NCBI RefSeq assembly: GCF_002849895.1
Contig: NZ_CP018867.1
Location: forward strand, 248,001 to 312,000
Length of the DNA: 64,000 bases
Direction of reading: 5' to 3'
Origin: Companilactobacillus alimentarius DSM 20249
Lineage (GTDB): Bacteria > Bacillota > Bacilli > Lactobacillales > Lactobacillaceae
In this document: positions 28,144-42,199 of the stretch, piece after piece
How the letters are laid out: the number at the start of each line of letters is the position of its first letter
Position numbering within the stretch: the stretch's first letter is position 1
Program-made: the position numbers and the translations under genes
Notes under the pieces: model-generated
Database searches by the model: none
Seen by the model: the letters and a program-made list of their open reading frames with translations, nothing else
Told to the model about the DNA's origin: nothing

Positions 28144-29487
28144 TTATTTATTTTTAATGTAGCCCTGATCTCCAAGAACCCTACGCAAACCTAGCATAGC
28201 AGTGTAGGTAGCTAGAACGTAGATTTTATTAGTTGGAATTTTTGGTATTTGTTTAACGAAGTCCGCAATCTCTTCTGTTTCAATGTTCTTGCTCATATCT
28301 AAGCCGGCAATCTTGAATCTGTAAGTAACATCTTTGACACGTTTGCCACCGGTAATAACTAGCGGTAATTTCTTATAATCGAAATCTTCAAAATTAGCAT
28401 CCCAGATCCAACTAGTATCGATACCATCTGCGTAATTAGCATTCAGTAAAAAGGCTAGCGTGTAGGGGTCTTTATCACTTAAAACGGTTTCGATAACTTG
28501 ATTTAAACCAACAGGATTCTTTACAAGAATGATGTTGACATCTTTGCCATCGACATTGATTGTTTCTTGACGACCGAAGACTTTTTCATCATAGGCAAAG
28601 GCTTTTCTGATCTGTTCAACGCTGATGCCCATTTCTGAAGCAATAGCATATGCTGCCAAAGCGTTATAAACGTTATATTTACCACCAATATTCATAGTAA
28701 ATTTATTGCCATCAATTTCAAATTCAGTTTTATTAGGCAATAAGGTGGAAATTTTGTTTACTTGATATTTTAATTCGCCACGTTTGAAATTACAATTAGG
28801 ACAGAAGTAGCTGCCAAGGTTAGCGTAAGAAATCATATGATAATGCATGATATGATTACATCTAGGGCAAAGAACGCCATCAGTATTGGTAGGAGCCTTG
28901 AAATCTTCATCTTCATGCCCCTTGTCAGAGAAACCGTAATTGATTACTTTATTAGGCAATTTCTTTGAAGCAAAGATGGCAGCGTCGCCATTAGCAATAA
29001 TTGTAGCTTTTGGTGCAAGTTTGATCCCATCAAGAATTTTTTGGTAAGTTGTATAGATTTCACCGTAACGATCCATTTGATCACGGAAAATATTTGTTAG
29101 AACAAAATATTTTGGCTTAATGTATTTACAAATGATTGGTACGTTAGCTTCATCCACTTCTAGAACTGCCAAAGGTTTCTTACTTTTCTTGTGATGAGTA
29201 ACAAAGCTAGTTACAATACCTTGAATCATGTTGGAACCAGTTGGATTAGTCAAAACATCATCGTACTTTTGAACTAACATTTTGTTGATCAATGAAGTTG
29301 TCAAAGTTTTTCCATTAGTTCCTGTAACAACGATAAGATCATAGTCTTTTCCAAGACTCTTTAAAATATCAGGATCAATCTTGTAAGCAATTTTTCCGGG
29401 ATATGAAGAACCACCGTTGAAAAATTTGCTCAAAATGAAATAAGATGTTTTTCCTGTTAATGTTGCAATACCTGATTTAAATGTCAT
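28144..29487 (-). CDS. murT: Lipid II isoglutaminyl synthase subunit MurT
   Basis: A 447-aa Mur-ligase-like protein. VTGTNGKTLTTSLI is the ATP-binding loop; a zinc-ribbon insertion carries CPRC and CPNC (about residues 205-230); the C-terminal DUF1727 region includes NYADGIDTSWIWD with the Asp that completes the partner's active site. With GatD, MurT amidates the D-Glu of lipid II. Normally gatD follows murT directly; here the gene ends at a terminator shared with a converging gene, and a divergent tdk lies upstream, so gatD is not linked. Confidence 0.92.
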   Translation of the reverse strand: MTFKSGIATLTGKTSYFILSKFFNGGSSYPGKIAYKIDPDILKSLGKDYDLIVVTGTNGKTLTTSLINKMLVQKYDDVLTNPTGSNMIQGIVTSFVTHHKKSKKPLAVLEVDEANVPIICKYIKPKYFVLTNIFRDQMDRYGEIYTTYQKILDGIKLAPKATIIANGDAAIFASKKLPNKVINYGFSDKGHEDEDFKAPTNTDGVLCPRCNHIMHYHMISYANLGSYFCPNCNFKRGELKYQVNKISTLLPNKTEFEIDGNKFTMNIGGKYNVYNALAAYAIASEMGISVEQIRKAFAYDEKVFGRQETINVDGKDVNIILVKNPVGLNQVIETVLSDKDPYTLAFLLNANYADGIDTSWIWDANFEDFDYKKLPLVITGGKRVKDVTYRFKIAGLDMSKNIETEEIADFVKQIPKIPTNKIYVLATYTAMLGLRRVLGDQGYIKNK

Positions 29488-29639
29488 TAGTAAAACCCCG
29501 AATTGAATTAATTAAAATAATATTATCATACCTAAGGAGTATTTTATCTGTTTTTGTTTGAAAATGAAAAATGTTTAATGTGTTCAAGAGCATGTTTTTT
29601 CGTTATAATTTTGAAGGACATTATTTTGGAGGCGTAAAA

Positions 29640-30218
29640 GTGGCTCAATTATTTTTTAAATATGGTGCTATGAATAGTGGAAAATCGATTGAGATTTTGA
29701 AAGTGGCACATAATTATGAGGAACAGGGTAAGTCAGTTATTTTAATGACGAGTATTCTGGATACTCGCTCGGGTACTGGAAAAATAGAGAGTCGAATGGG
29801 TTTGACACGTTCAGCGATTGCTCTTAAAAAGGATTCAGATGTTTTTGAAATTGTAAAAAATAGAAATCCTGATGCATCATGTGTTTTAATTGATGAATGT
29901 GAGTTCATGACTAAAGACCAAGTTTTACAAGCAACTAGGTTAGTTGATGATCTAGGAATTCCTGTGATGGCATTCGGATTGAAGAATGATTTTCGAAATG
30001 AATTGTTTGAAGGAACTAAGTATTTATTGTTGTATGCGGATAAATTGGAAGAAATGAAGACTATCTGTTGGTTTTGCACAAAAAAAGCTACAATGAATAT
30101 GCGTATGGCAAATGGTAAACCAGTTTATGATGGTGATCAGATTGCGATTGGTGGCAATGAAATGTACTATCCGGTTTGTCGACGTCATTACAACCATCCT
30201 CCAATGCTAAATAATTAA
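29640..30218 (+). CDS. tdk: Thymidine kinase
   Basis: A 192-aa type II thymidine kinase that phosphorylates thymidine for salvage. P-loop YGAMNSGKS near the N-terminus, Walker B-like VLIDECEF, and zinc ligands in CWFC and the C-terminal VCRRHY. I chose GTG 29640 because GGAGG lies 8 bases upstream and known TdKs begin at this point; the longer frame opening at 29571 adds an unrelated stretch. It heads the tdk-prfA-prmC-ywlC-upp run and is 21 bases before prfA. Confidence 0.95.
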   Translation: MAQLFFKYGAMNSGKSIEILKVAHNYEEQGKSVILMTSILDTRSGTGKIESRMGLTRSAIALKKDSDVFEIVKNRNPDASCVLIDECEFMTKDQVLQATRLVDDLGIPVMAFGLKNDFRNELFEGTKYLLLYADKLEEMKTICWFCTKKATMNMRMANGKPVYDGDQIAIGGNEMYYPVCRRHYNHPPMLNN

Positions 30219-30239
30219 TAATAAGAAAGGATTGTTAAG

Positions 30240-31337
30240 TTGGATAAAATATTTGAACAACTAGAAACATTGCTCGATAGATACCAAGAGCTGCAAGAAT
30301 TAATGAGTGATCCGGAAGTTATCAATGATACAAAGCGTTATATGGCTTATTCAAAAGAAGAAGCTGACATGCGTGACGTCGTTGCTGCATTCAGACACTA
30401 CAAAGAGTTAAAGAAGAGTATCAGTGATAGTGATGAAATTCTTCGTGAAACCGATGATCCTGAAATGACGGCGATGGCCAAAGAAGAAATGGAATCATCT
30501 AAAAAAGAACTAGATGAGGTCGAACACAAGATCACACTATTGATGTTGCCTAAGGACCCTAATGACGATAAAAATATTATCATGGAAATCCGTGGTGCTG
30601 CTGGTGGGGATGAAGCCAGTTTGTTTGCGGCCGATTTGTTAAGCATGTATAGTAAATATGCTGAAAAACAAGGTTGGACTTTTGATATCATTGATGAGAC
30701 AGATACTGAAGTCGGTGGTTATAAAGATGTTGCTGTAATGATCACTGGAGATAGTGTCTATTCAAAATTGAAGTATGAAAATGGAGCCCATCGTGTTCAA
30801 AGAATTCCTGCAACTGAATCTCAGGGACGTGTTCACACTTCAACAGCCACTGTAGCGGTTATGCCCGAATATGACGAGGTTGATATTGATATTGATCCTA
30901 AAGATATCAGAACAGATGTATATCGTTCATCTGGTGCTGGTGGTCAACATATCAATAAGACATCGTCAGCTGTTCGTATGACCCATTTACCAACTGGTAT
31001 TGTTGTTGCGATGCAAGATCAACGTTCTCAACAACAAAACCGTCAAAAAGCTATGCAAATTTTGAAGTCTCGTGTTTATGATTATTATGAATCTCAAAAT
31101 CAAAGCGAATACGATGAAAAACGTAAGTCAGCTGTTGGTACAGGTGACCGTTCAGAACGTATCAGAACTTATAATTATCCTCAAAATCGTGTCACAGACC
31201 ATCGAATCGGTTTATCATTGAATAAATTGGATCGTATTATGAATGGTGACCTTGAAGAAATTATTGATGCCTTGATTGTTGATGATCAAACCAAGAAGTT
31301 GGAGCAAATTCAAAGTGGAGAAGCTAAGCTATTCTAA
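30240..31337 (+). CDS. prfA: Peptide chain release factor 1
   Basis: A 365-aa factor that recognises UAA and UAG and triggers peptide release. The catalytic GGQ is in [15 protein letters not shown]; the codon-recognition domain and N-terminal coiled coil are complete. The TTG start at 30240 follows an AAAGGA-type site and begins at the usual position ([15 protein letters not shown]). The downstream prmC overlaps its end and methylates this GGQ glutamine, a conserved pairing. Confidence 0.98.
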   Translation: MDKIFEQLETLLDRYQELQELMSDPEVINDTKRYMAYSKEEADMRDVVAAFRHYKELKKSISDSDEILRETDDPEMTAMAKEEMESSKKELDEVEHKITLLMLPKDPNDDKNIIMEIRGAAGGDEASLFAADLLSMYSKYAEKQGWTFDIIDETDTEVGGYKDVAVMITGDSVYSKLKYENGAHRVQRIPATESQGRVHTSTATVAVMPEYDEVDIDIDPKDIRTDVYRSSGAGGQHINKTSSAVRMTHLPTGIVVAMQDQRSQQQNRQKAMQILKSRVYDYYESQNQSEYDEKRKSAVGTGDRSERIRTYNYPQNRVTDHRIGLSLNKLDRIMNGDLEEIIDALIVDDQTKKLEQIQSGEAKLF

Positions 31338-32163
31338 TGCCCTGAAAGGGGCTTTTTTAATGTTGAAGAGGGAAAACAAATTTCCCGAGGATGCTCAATA
31401 TCTAATGGAAGAATTGAGTGGATTTAATTATACTCAACTACAGTTGCATCGAAATGATGAAGTTCCCAGTGATATTATGCACAAATTTCGTCAGGGAATC
31501 GTGCAATTGAAGATGGATGTACCAGTTCAATATATCTTAGGCTATGCATATTTTATGGACCGGAGTTTCTTCGTGAATGACAAAGTGCTTATTCCTCGAC
31601 AAGATACAGAGGAAATGGTTCAAAAAATCATCGATGATCATGGTGCTAGTAAAAAGAGTATTTGTGATATTGGTACTGGCTCAGGAATAATTGCAATAAG
31701 TCTCGGACTTAATTTTCCTAATGACGATATTTTAGCGACGGATATTTCAAGTGAAGCTTTATCTGTTGCCAAAATTAATCTTGATAATTACCAAGTAAAT
31801 AATGTTTGGCTTCAGGAAAGCGATCTGTTTAAAAAAGTTAAACCACAGAAATTTGATATCATTGTTTCTAATCCACCTTATATTGCTGAGAACGAAAAAA
31901 AAGATATGGATCCAAGCGTAATTAAATTTGAGCCCGATTTAGCTTTATATGGGAAAGATAATGGGTTAGAATTTTATGAGAATATTGTAAAGAATGTCGA
32001 TGATTATCTTTCAGATCAGGGAATTTTATATATGGAATTCGGTTTTAAACAAAAAAATGCAATAAATCAAATTTTTTGTGATAATTTACCCGATTATGTT
32101 GTAGAATTTCATAAAGATATGAGTGGTAATTATAGATATCTAAAAGCTAAAAAGGAGATGTAG
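31315..32163 (+). CDS. prmC: Release factor glutamine methyltransferase
   Basis: A 282-aa SAM-dependent enzyme that methylates the GGQ glutamine of RF1 and RF2. SAM-binding [17 protein letters not shown] and the catalytic SNPPYI motif are intact. The start is uncertain. GTG 31315 (overlapping prfA by 23 bases, GGAG ten bases upstream) keeps the N-terminal [16 protein letters not shown] helix expected for PrmC; ATG 31360 has an AAGGGG site but would remove part of it. Confidence 0.93.
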   Translation: MEKLSYSNALKGAFLMLKRENKFPEDAQYLMEELSGFNYTQLQLHRNDEVPSDIMHKFRQGIVQLKMDVPVQYILGYAYFMDRSFFVNDKVLIPRQDTEEMVQKIIDDHGASKKSICDIGTGSGIIAISLGLNFPNDDILATDISSEALSVAKINLDNYQVNNVWLQESDLFKKVKPQKFDIIVSNPPYIAENEKKDMDPSVIKFEPDLALYGKDNGLEFYENIVKNVDDYLSDQGILYMEFGFKQKNAINQIFCDNLPDYVVEFHKDMSGNYRYLKAKKEM

Positions 32164-32165
32164 TA

Positions 32166-33176
32166 TTGGAAACTGAGATACTCAAGAGTACACAGATTCA
32201 AGAAGCATCAGATTTTCTGGCCGATGGACAGTTGGTGGCTTTTCCCACAGAAACTGTTTACGGCTTAGGAGCTGATGCAACTAGACCTGATGTAGTCAAA
32301 GAGGTTTATGCTGCAAAGGGACGTCCCAGTGATAATCCATTGATTGTTCACGTCTCTGGACCAGAGATGGTTTGGGATTATGCCGACATTGACTACAAGC
32401 CATTGGCAGAGAAGTTGATGAATGCATTTTGGCCGGGTCCTTTGACGATAATCATGCCGATCCAACCTGGTAAGCTATCTAAAGCAGTAACTGGCGGTCT
32501 AACGACGGCGGCTTTTCGTATGCCTAATAACCAAGCAACTTTGAATCTTATCAAAACTTTTGGTAAACCAATCGTAGGACCATCTGCTAACACCAGTGGT
32601 AAACCTAGTCCAACTTTGGCAAAGCATGTTTATCATGATCTGCATGGTAAAATTGCCGCTATTTTGGATGATGGACCTACAAAGCTTGGTGTCGAATCAA
32701 CGGTAATTGATTTATCTGTTGATGTACCAACTATTTTGAGGCCTGGAATGGTAACTGTTGATGATTTGCTCAAGGTTATAGATAATGTCAATAGTGATCA
32801 TCATAAGGTTAAGGCAGGAGAAGTCCCTAAGGCACCAGGAATGAAGTACAAGCACTATGCACCAAGCGCTCAAGTTGTCATCGTCGACGACAAGAGTGAT
32901 TTCAACCAAGCTATCGAAGAATATCTTGCCAAGGGAGTTTCCCTAGGTGTCATGGCAGTGGACGATATTTTGAAAGAAGTTCCAGCTGGAATCAAAACAT
33001 TTTCCTTAGGGGATGATGTCATCAGTGCTTCTAGAGATTTATTTGCCGGTTTACGTCAACTGGATTCTGACAAAGTTGAATATATTCTAGCTCAAGGTTT
33101 TCCTGACGCTGATCATGGAGAAGCTTATAGCAATCGTTTAAATAAATCAGCAGGTAACACACATTATAAAAACTAA
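32166..33176 (+). CDS. L-threonylcarbamoyladenylate synthase
   Basis: A 336-aa Sua5/YwlC-type enzyme that makes threonylcarbamoyl-AMP from threonine, bicarbonate and ATP for t6A37 of tRNA. The YrdC domain (residues 10-200) has [25 protein letters not shown] and [13 protein letters not shown]; the C-terminal Sua5 domain makes it the long form. TTG 32166 follows AAGGAGATG, two bases after the prmC stop, so the genes are coupled. Confidence 0.96.
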   Translation: METEILKSTQIQEASDFLADGQLVAFPTETVYGLGADATRPDVVKEVYAAKGRPSDNPLIVHVSGPEMVWDYADIDYKPLAEKLMNAFWPGPLTIIMPIQPGKLSKAVTGGLTTAAFRMPNNQATLNLIKTFGKPIVGPSANTSGKPSPTLAKHVYHDLHGKIAAILDDGPTKLGVESTVIDLSVDVPTILRPGMVTVDDLLKVIDNVNSDHHKVKAGEVPKAPGMKYKHYAPSAQVVIVDDKSDFNQAIEEYLAKGVSLGVMAVDDILKEVPAGIKTFSLGDDVISASRDLFAGLRQLDSDKVEYILAQGFPDADHGEAYSNRLNKSAGNTHYKN

Positions 33177-33187
33177 GGAGACAAAAA

Positions 33188-33817
33188 ATGTCTAAATTTA
33201 CTGTATTAAATCATCCCTTGATTCAACACAAACTAACAATCATCAGAAATAAGCACACTGGTACTAAGGTGTTCCGTGAAGTTGCTAATGAAATTGGTGA
33301 ATTGATGGTTTATGAAATCACACGAGATTTGCCTCTAAAAGATGTTGTTGTTGAAACACCAATGGGTAAATCAACACAAAAAATACTTGCTGGTAAAAAA
33401 CTTGCTGTCATTCCAATTTTGCGTGCTGGTCTAGGAATGGTCGATGGCGTTCTTGAATTGATCCCTGCTGCAAAAGTTGGACATATCGGAATGTATCGTG
33501 ATGAAAAAACTTTGAAACCACACGAATACTTCGTTAAACTTCCTAGCGATATTGATCAACGTGAATTGTTCATCGTTGACCCAATGCTTGCCACAGGTGG
33601 TTCTGCTAATATGGCAATCGATGCCTTGAAGAAGCGTGGTGCTAAACATATGCGTTTGGTTGTACTTGTTGCTGCTCCAGAAGGTGTCAAAGCTGTTCAA
33701 GAAGCCCATCCAGACGTTGATATTTACGCAGCTTCCCTTGATGAGAAGATTACAGATAGTGGCTATATCTTCCCAGGACTAGGCGATGCCGGTGATAGAT
33801 TATTTGGGACAAAATAA
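33188..33817 (+). CDS. upp: Uracil phosphoribosyltransferase
   Basis: A 209-aa salvage enzyme converting uracil and PRPP to UMP. The PRPP loop [12 protein letters not shown] and the uracil-binding [12 protein letters not shown] end are characteristic. AAGGAG precedes the ATG, 11 bases after the ywlC gene. It is directly upstream of the ATP synthase operon, a conserved order in Firmicutes. Confidence 0.98.
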   Translation: MSKFTVLNHPLIQHKLTIIRNKHTGTKVFREVANEIGELMVYEITRDLPLKDVVVETPMGKSTQKILAGKKLAVIPILRAGLGMVDGVLELIPAAKVGHIGMYRDEKTLKPHEYFVKLPSDIDQRELFIVDPMLATGGSANMAIDALKKRGAKHMRLVVLVAAPEGVKAVQEAHPDVDIYAASLDEKITDSGYIFPGLGDAGDRLFGTK

Positions 33818-33825
33818 CGATTTCA

Positions 33826-33854
33826 TTGTTTGAATATGTTTAATTTAGTGTTAT
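33826..33854 (+). promoter_or_regulatory. Candidate promoter of the atp operon
   Basis: TTGTTT (33826-33831), 17 bases, TGTTAT (33849-33854). No terminator is visible after upp, so the atp genes may also be reached by readthrough. Confidence 0.4.
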
Positions 33855-33904
33855 TATTTCATGGTATCAATTGTTTTCAATAAGCGAAGAAAGGAGGGTT
33901 ATTA

Positions 33905-34851
<947 letters not shown>

Positions 34852-34865
34852 TACAACAATTATTT

Positions 34866-34891
34866 GGCGATAGATTATACATCGCCTTTTT
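34866..34891 (+). terminator. Terminator-like hairpin inside the atp operon
   Basis: GGCGAT (34866-34871), 9-base loop, ATCGCC (34881-34886), then T5. It lies between atpE and atpF and resembles a weak intrinsic terminator or an mRNA-stabilising 3' end. Confidence 0.6.
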
Positions 34892-34930
34892 ATATTGATG
34901 CATTTATTTGAGAGGAAGGAGTGAAGAATA

Positions 34931-35449
34931 TTGGCAGGTTTATTAGTTCTCGGAGCTGGTCAAGTAGCTTTGGGTGACATGCTTTTCATTCTTGTTTCTT
35001 TCATCATTTTGGCACTCTTAGTTAAGCATTTTGCTTGGGGTCCGGTTGTAAAGATGATGGACGCCAGATCTGAAAAGATCACTGGTGATCTTGATTATGC
35101 GGATCAAGAGCGTGCTCGTGCTAAAAAGTTGGCTAAAGAACGTGAAGATGCACTGAAGAATTCACGTGCTGAAGCAGTCGGTATCGTTAATAAAGCTAAG
35201 GAAAGTGGAGAGACTCAAAAGAAGTCTATTCTTTCTGATGCCCATAGCGAAGCTGAAGAAGTAAGACAAAGAGCTAAATCGGATGCTGATAAGGCAAAAC
35301 AAGATGCTATGGCAGGTGCGCAAAAAGACATAGCAAACTTGTCCTTGGAAATTGCTTCTAAAGTTATTTCTAAAGAACTTAATGCAGACGATCAAAAGTC
35401 ACTAATCGACTCTTATATTAAGGAGTTGACGGTTAATGAAACTAAGTAA
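34931..35449 (+). CDS. atpF: F1Fo ATP synthase subunit b
   Basis: A 172-aa peripheral-stalk subunit with one N-terminal membrane helix (about residues 16-34, MLFILVSFIILALLVKHFAW) and a long charged coiled coil (residues 45-150). GGAAGGAGTGA precedes TTG 34931. It overlaps atpH by 14 bases, suggesting coupled translation. Confidence 0.96.
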   Translation: MAGLLVLGAGQVALGDMLFILVSFIILALLVKHFAWGPVVKMMDARSEKITGDLDYADQERARAKKLAKEREDALKNSRAEAVGIVNKAKESGETQKKSILSDAHSEAEEVRQRAKSDADKAKQDAMAGAQKDIANLSLEIASKVISKELNADDQKSLIDSYIKELTVNETK

Positions 35450-35984
35450 TAAACAAGTGGGAAAACGCTACAGTAAGGCACTTTTTGAAGTTGCCGAAGA
35501 ACAAAACTCCGTAGAAGAAATGCTTGAAGATTTAAAAGCTTTAAAGCAAGTATACGAAGAAAATCCTGGCTTGGGTTTTGCTCTAGCAGGACGTTCTATT
35601 TCTCGCACTGAAAAACTTAAGATTTTAGATACATTGAAGGAAAAGTTTAGTACTTTGATGCAAGATTTCTTGGGATTGGTTTTTGATAATAATCGTATGG
35701 ACTGTATCATTGATATTGCCGATGCTTACATTAGGAAATATGATGAAGTACATGGCATTGTTGAAGCTTCAGTTACAACAGCGATTAAAATAGATGATTC
35801 TCAAGCATCAAATCTGAAATCTGTTATTAAAAAGAGATTTTCAGTAAATGAAGTAAATTTAACGAAAATAGTCGATTCAAACATCATCGGTGGAGTTATA
35901 ATCCGTGTTGGAGACCAAATTGTTGATGGTAGTGTTATTAAGAGATTTAATGACATTAAGAATTCTCTATTAGTTAATAATTAA
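35436..35984 (+). CDS. atpH: F1Fo ATP synthase subunit delta
   Basis: A 182-aa subunit linking the b stalk to the top of F1. The N-terminal helical domain (RYSKALFEVAEEQN) and C-terminal IIGGVIIRVGDQIVDGSV are family signatures. The start overlaps the end of atpF. Confidence 0.96.
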   Translation: MKLSNKQVGKRYSKALFEVAEEQNSVEEMLEDLKALKQVYEENPGLGFALAGRSISRTEKLKILDTLKEKFSTLMQDFLGLVFDNNRMDCIIDIADAYIRKYDEVHGIVEASVTTAIKIDDSQASNLKSVIKKRFSVNEVNLTKIVDSNIIGGVIIRVGDQIVDGSVIKRFNDIKNSLLVNN

Positions 35985-37538
<1,554 letters not shown>

Positions 37539-37555
37539 TACAGGAGGTTTAAATA

Positions 37556-38473
37556 ATGGCTGAGTCCCTTATGGATATTAAGAGAAGAATTTCTTCTACT
37601 AAGAAAACCGGTCAAATAACAAAGGCCATGCAAATGGTCTCTGGTGCTAAACTCTCTCGTATTGAAAAGAAGTCAGTTGCTTATCAATTGTATGAAAAAA
37701 AGGTTGAAGATATCGTCAGACATTTAACAGCGGCTGATGTGTTCAAGGAATTGTCAGTTGCTGATGACTCTACTGATCCGCTGAGTTTGAACAGTCTTTT
37801 AAAAGTTCGTGAAGTTAAGAAGACCGCCTATGTCGTCATTACTAGTGACCGTGGTCTTGTTGGCGGATATAATAGTAATATTTTGAAAGCTATGATGGAT
37901 CTTTTCCAAAAGAAATATCATGGTGACAATAGTAAATTTACTATTATTTCTTTAGGTACTACGGGTACTGAGTTCTTCAAAACACGTGGTTTCGATGTAG
38001 CATACGAATATACAGGTTTACCTGATATTCCTACTGTTGAAGATATAACGCCAATTATGAAGACAATATTACAAATGTATCAAGCAGAATTGTTTGATGA
38101 AATTATAATTTGTCATAATCATCACGTTAATTCATTGGTTTCTAATTTTACAACTCAGAAACTTTTGCCATTAACAGAACCTGATGATGTTAGTGCTGAA
38201 GAACAACAAGTAGCTGGTGAATACATCACAGAACCAAACCCTAAAGCAGTTCTATCTGCAATTGTGCCTCAATATATTGAGTGTTTAGTTTTAGGAGCAA
38301 TGATGGATGCAAAAACAGCAGAGCATGCCGCTTCTGTAACTGCTATGAAGAGTGCTTCTGATAATGCTGACGACCTCATTTCAGGCTTGTCATTACATTA
38401 CAACCGTGCTCGTCAAGCTCAAATTACTACAGAAATCACCGAAATTATCGGTGGTGCTGCTGCACTTGAATAG
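37556..38473 (+). CDS. atpG: F1Fo ATP synthase subunit gamma
   Basis: A 305-aa central rotor shaft. The N-terminal MDIKRRISSTKKTGQITKAM helix and C-terminal LSLHYNRARQAQITTEITEI helix form the coiled coil inserted in F1. ACAGGAGG precedes the ATG. Confidence 0.98.
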   Translation: MAESLMDIKRRISSTKKTGQITKAMQMVSGAKLSRIEKKSVAYQLYEKKVEDIVRHLTAADVFKELSVADDSTDPLSLNSLLKVREVKKTAYVVITSDRGLVGGYNSNILKAMMDLFQKKYHGDNSKFTIISLGTTGTEFFKTRGFDVAYEYTGLPDIPTVEDITPIMKTILQMYQAELFDEIIICHNHHVNSLVSNFTTQKLLPLTEPDDVSAEEQQVAGEYITEPNPKAVLSAIVPQYIECLVLGAMMDAKTAEHAASVTAMKSASDNADDLISGLSLHYNRARQAQITTEITEIIGGAAALE

Positions 38474-38478
38474 TTTAG

Positions 38479-39945
<1,467 letters not shown>

Positions 39946-39962
39946 CAGAAGGAGGAAATAAT

Positions 39963-40391
39963 ATGCCTGATAATGTTATGAAGGTCAATATTGTTACTCC
40001 TGATGGTGTCGTTTATGACCATCATGCAAGACTCGTTGTATTGAGTACTATCGACGGTGAGATTGGTGTCATGGCACATCATGCTCCAATCATCGCCCCA
40101 TTGATTATTGACGAGGTTCGTGTTCGTCGTGTCGACAAGCCTCATCATGAGGACTCAATTGCTGTTAATGGCGGGTTCTTGGAGTTTAGTAATGGTCTAG
40201 TATCGATCGTAGCTAATAGTGCCGAAAGAGCTAGAGATATTGATTTAAGACGTGCTAAGTATGCTAAGCAAAAGGCTGAAAAGACAATTAAGGTTGCGGA
40301 ACAAAAACACAACGTTGATGATTTGGCTCGTGCACAAGTATCCTTACGTAAAGCTATCAATAGAATTAACGTAAGTTCACATCGTAATTGA
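39963..40391 (+). CDS. atpC: F1Fo ATP synthase subunit epsilon
   Basis: A 142-aa subunit with an N-terminal beta sandwich (VNIVTPDGVVYD, GEIGVMAHHAPI) and a complete C-terminal helical hairpin that can inhibit ATP hydrolysis in some bacteria. GAAGGAGG precedes the ATG. A strong terminator ends the operon 16 bases later. Confidence 0.97.
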   Translation: MPDNVMKVNIVTPDGVVYDHHARLVVLSTIDGEIGVMAHHAPIIAPLIIDEVRVRRVDKPHHEDSIAVNGGFLEFSNGLVSIVANSAERARDIDLRRAKYAKQKAEKTIKVAEQKHNVDDLARAQVSLRKAINRINVSSHRN

Positions 40392-40406
40392 TATAAGTAA
40401 TTCAAA

Positions 40407-40433
40407 GACTGAGGAGACTCAGTCTTTTTTTTT
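40407..40433 (+). terminator. Terminator of the atp operon
   Basis: GACTGAG, GAGA loop, CTCAGTC, then T9. Confidence 0.95.
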
Positions 40434-40513
40434 AAATAATTTTAAAGTATTTCGAAGAAAGAAGTCTCCCTAATTGTAAAAATGTTATTATCTAGAAAAG
40501 TGAGGTTTATAAA

Positions 40514-40747
40514 ATGACAAATTTAGGAATAAATGCAATAATTACGCTTGTAAGCCATATTATCTTCATATGGATAAGCTTTAATATATTACAAGTTGTG
40601 GATTGGAAAAAGATATATAACAAAACTAATCCTAAAATGTTACAATTACTTGTAGCGTTTATTTCAATCGCTCTTGGCTATACTGTCAGCTCTTTTTTTA
40701 TGAGCATATTTAGTTTATCCCAGAATATAGTCTTGCTTTTTAAATGA
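40514..40747 (+). CDS. DUF1146 family membrane protein (YwzB-like)
   Basis: A 77-aa protein with two hydrophobic helices (about residues 9-27 and 45-75) separated by VVDWKKIYNKTNPKM. This pattern and its location between atpC and murA match the DUF1146/YwzB family. Function unknown. GTGAGG precedes the ATG, and murA follows after 24 bases. Confidence 0.85.
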   Translation: MTNLGINAIITLVSHIIFIWISFNILQVVDWKKIYNKTNPKMLQLLVAFISIALGYTVSSFFMSIFSLSQNIVLLFK

Positions 40748-40771
40748 TTCCAGGTTTTGGAGGAGAATATT

Positions 40772-42094
40772 GTGCAACAAATAATCGTAAATGGACCTAC
40801 GCAATTAAAGGGAAATGTAAGAATTGAAGGCGCTAAGAATGCGGCCCTACCAATTTTGGCGGCGACTATCTTGGCGTCTAAGGGGAAAACCTCTTTAACA
40901 AATATCCCTCCGTTATCAGATGTAATTACAATGTCAAAAGTTTTAAAAGCTTTGAATGCTAAAGTTTCATATGATGAAATTGACGAAGTATTGACGGTTG
41001 ATACAAGTGAAGGGACATCTACTACAGCTCCTGAAGATCTAGTCGATAAGATGCGTGCTTCAATTGTTGTTTTAGGGCCTCTACTAGCTAGAAATAAAGA
41101 AGCCCATGTTGCTATGCCTGGTGGCTGTGCAATTGGCTCCAGACCTATTGATTTGCATATCAAGGGTCTTGAAGCTATGGGTGCTGTTTTTAATCAAAAT
41201 GGTGGTTTTATTGACGCCAAAACTGATGGATTACATGGTGCAAACATTTATCTTGATTTCCCAAGTGTTGGTGCTACACAAAATATTATGATGGCAGCAA
41301 CTCTTGCCGATGGTGAAACCACAATTGACAATGCTGCCAGAGAACCAGAAATCGTTGATTTAGCTAATATTTTAAGTAAAATGGGTGCTGATGTTACAGG
41401 GGCTGGTACAAATACAGTTCGTATCAATGGTGTATCAAGCTTGCATGGATGTGAACATTCAATTATGCAGGATCGAATTGAAGCTGGTACATTTATGGTT
41501 GCAGCTGCTGTAACTAATGGTGACATCTTTATTAAAGATGCTGTTGCCGCTCATAATCGTCCACTTATTGCTAAATTAATTGAAATGGGCGTTTCAATCA
41601 AGGAAACAGACGAAGGTATTCGTGTTACTGGCAATAATCAATTGAAACCAGTTGATGTTAAAACAATGCCTCATCCTGGATTCCCAACAGATATGCAAGC
41701 ACAAATGACTTTGGCTCAATTATTGAGTGTTGGAACGACCGTTATGACAGAAACTGTCTTTGAAAATAGATTTATGCATTTTCCAGAATTTGGAAAAATG
41801 AAGGCTGACTATAAAATTGAAGGTAATTCTGTCATAATGTTTGGTCCGGCTCAATTGAGTGGTGCTAATGTTGCTGCAACTGATTTACGTGCCGCTGCAG
41901 CACTTGTATTGGCAGGTTTAGTTGCCGAAGGCGAAACAAGAGTTTCTAACCTTCAATATTTGGATCGTGGATATTACCATTTCACTGAGAAATTAAGGAA
42001 CTTAGGCGCTAATATAAGACGTGTAGCTGTCGATGAATCTGGTCGAGAAAGTTTAGTATTGAATACAATACCAAGTGTTACAAAATTGGCTTAA
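40772..42094 (+). CDS. murA: UDP-N-acetylglucosamine 1-carboxyvinyltransferase
   Basis: A 440-aa enzyme that adds enolpyruvate to UDP-GlcNAc, the first committed step of peptidoglycan synthesis. [19 protein letters not shown] opens the protein, and the catalytic, fosfomycin-target Cys is in [14 protein letters not shown] chose GTG 40772 because GGAGGAG lies 7 bases upstream; the TTG at 40757 lies inside this site region. A terminator follows before mbl. Confidence 0.96.
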   Translation: MQQIIVNGPTQLKGNVRIEGAKNAALPILAATILASKGKTSLTNIPPLSDVITMSKVLKALNAKVSYDEIDEVLTVDTSEGTSTTAPEDLVDKMRASIVVLGPLLARNKEAHVAMPGGCAIGSRPIDLHIKGLEAMGAVFNQNGGFIDAKTDGLHGANIYLDFPSVGATQNIMMAATLADGETTIDNAAREPEIVDLANILSKMGADVTGAGTNTVRINGVSSLHGCEHSIMQDRIEAGTFMVAAAVTNGDIFIKDAVAAHNRPLIAKLIEMGVSIKETDEGIRVTGNNQLKPVDVKTMPHPGFPTDMQAQMTLAQLLSVGTTVMTETVFENRFMHFPEFGKMKADYKIEGNSVIMFGPAQLSGANVAATDLRAAAALVLAGLVAEGETRVSNLQYLDRGYYHFTEKLRNLGANIRRVAVDESGRESLVLNTIPSVTKLA

Positions 42095-42105
42095 AGTTAG
42101 CTTAA

Positions 42106-42133
42106 GGAAGTGGAAGTTCCACTTTCTTTTTTT
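42106..42133 (+). terminator. Terminator between murA and mbl
   Basis: AAGTGGAA (42108-42115), one-base loop region, TTCCACTT (42117-42124), then a T-rich tract. Confidence 0.8.
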
Positions 42134-42199
42134 ATTGGTAATTTAATGATTGAGCTGGTTATGATATACTTTTTGTGTTTAGATTTTGGAGGATATAGT

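Noticed and set aside
33818..33904. A terminator between upp and atpB
   Set aside because: I found no stable stem followed by a T tract in this 87-base gap; only a moderate promoter is visible.
40757..40771. TTG 40757 as the start of murA
   Set aside because: This segment contains the Shine-Dalgarno sequence itself; GTG 40772 has correct spacing and matches the family N-terminus.
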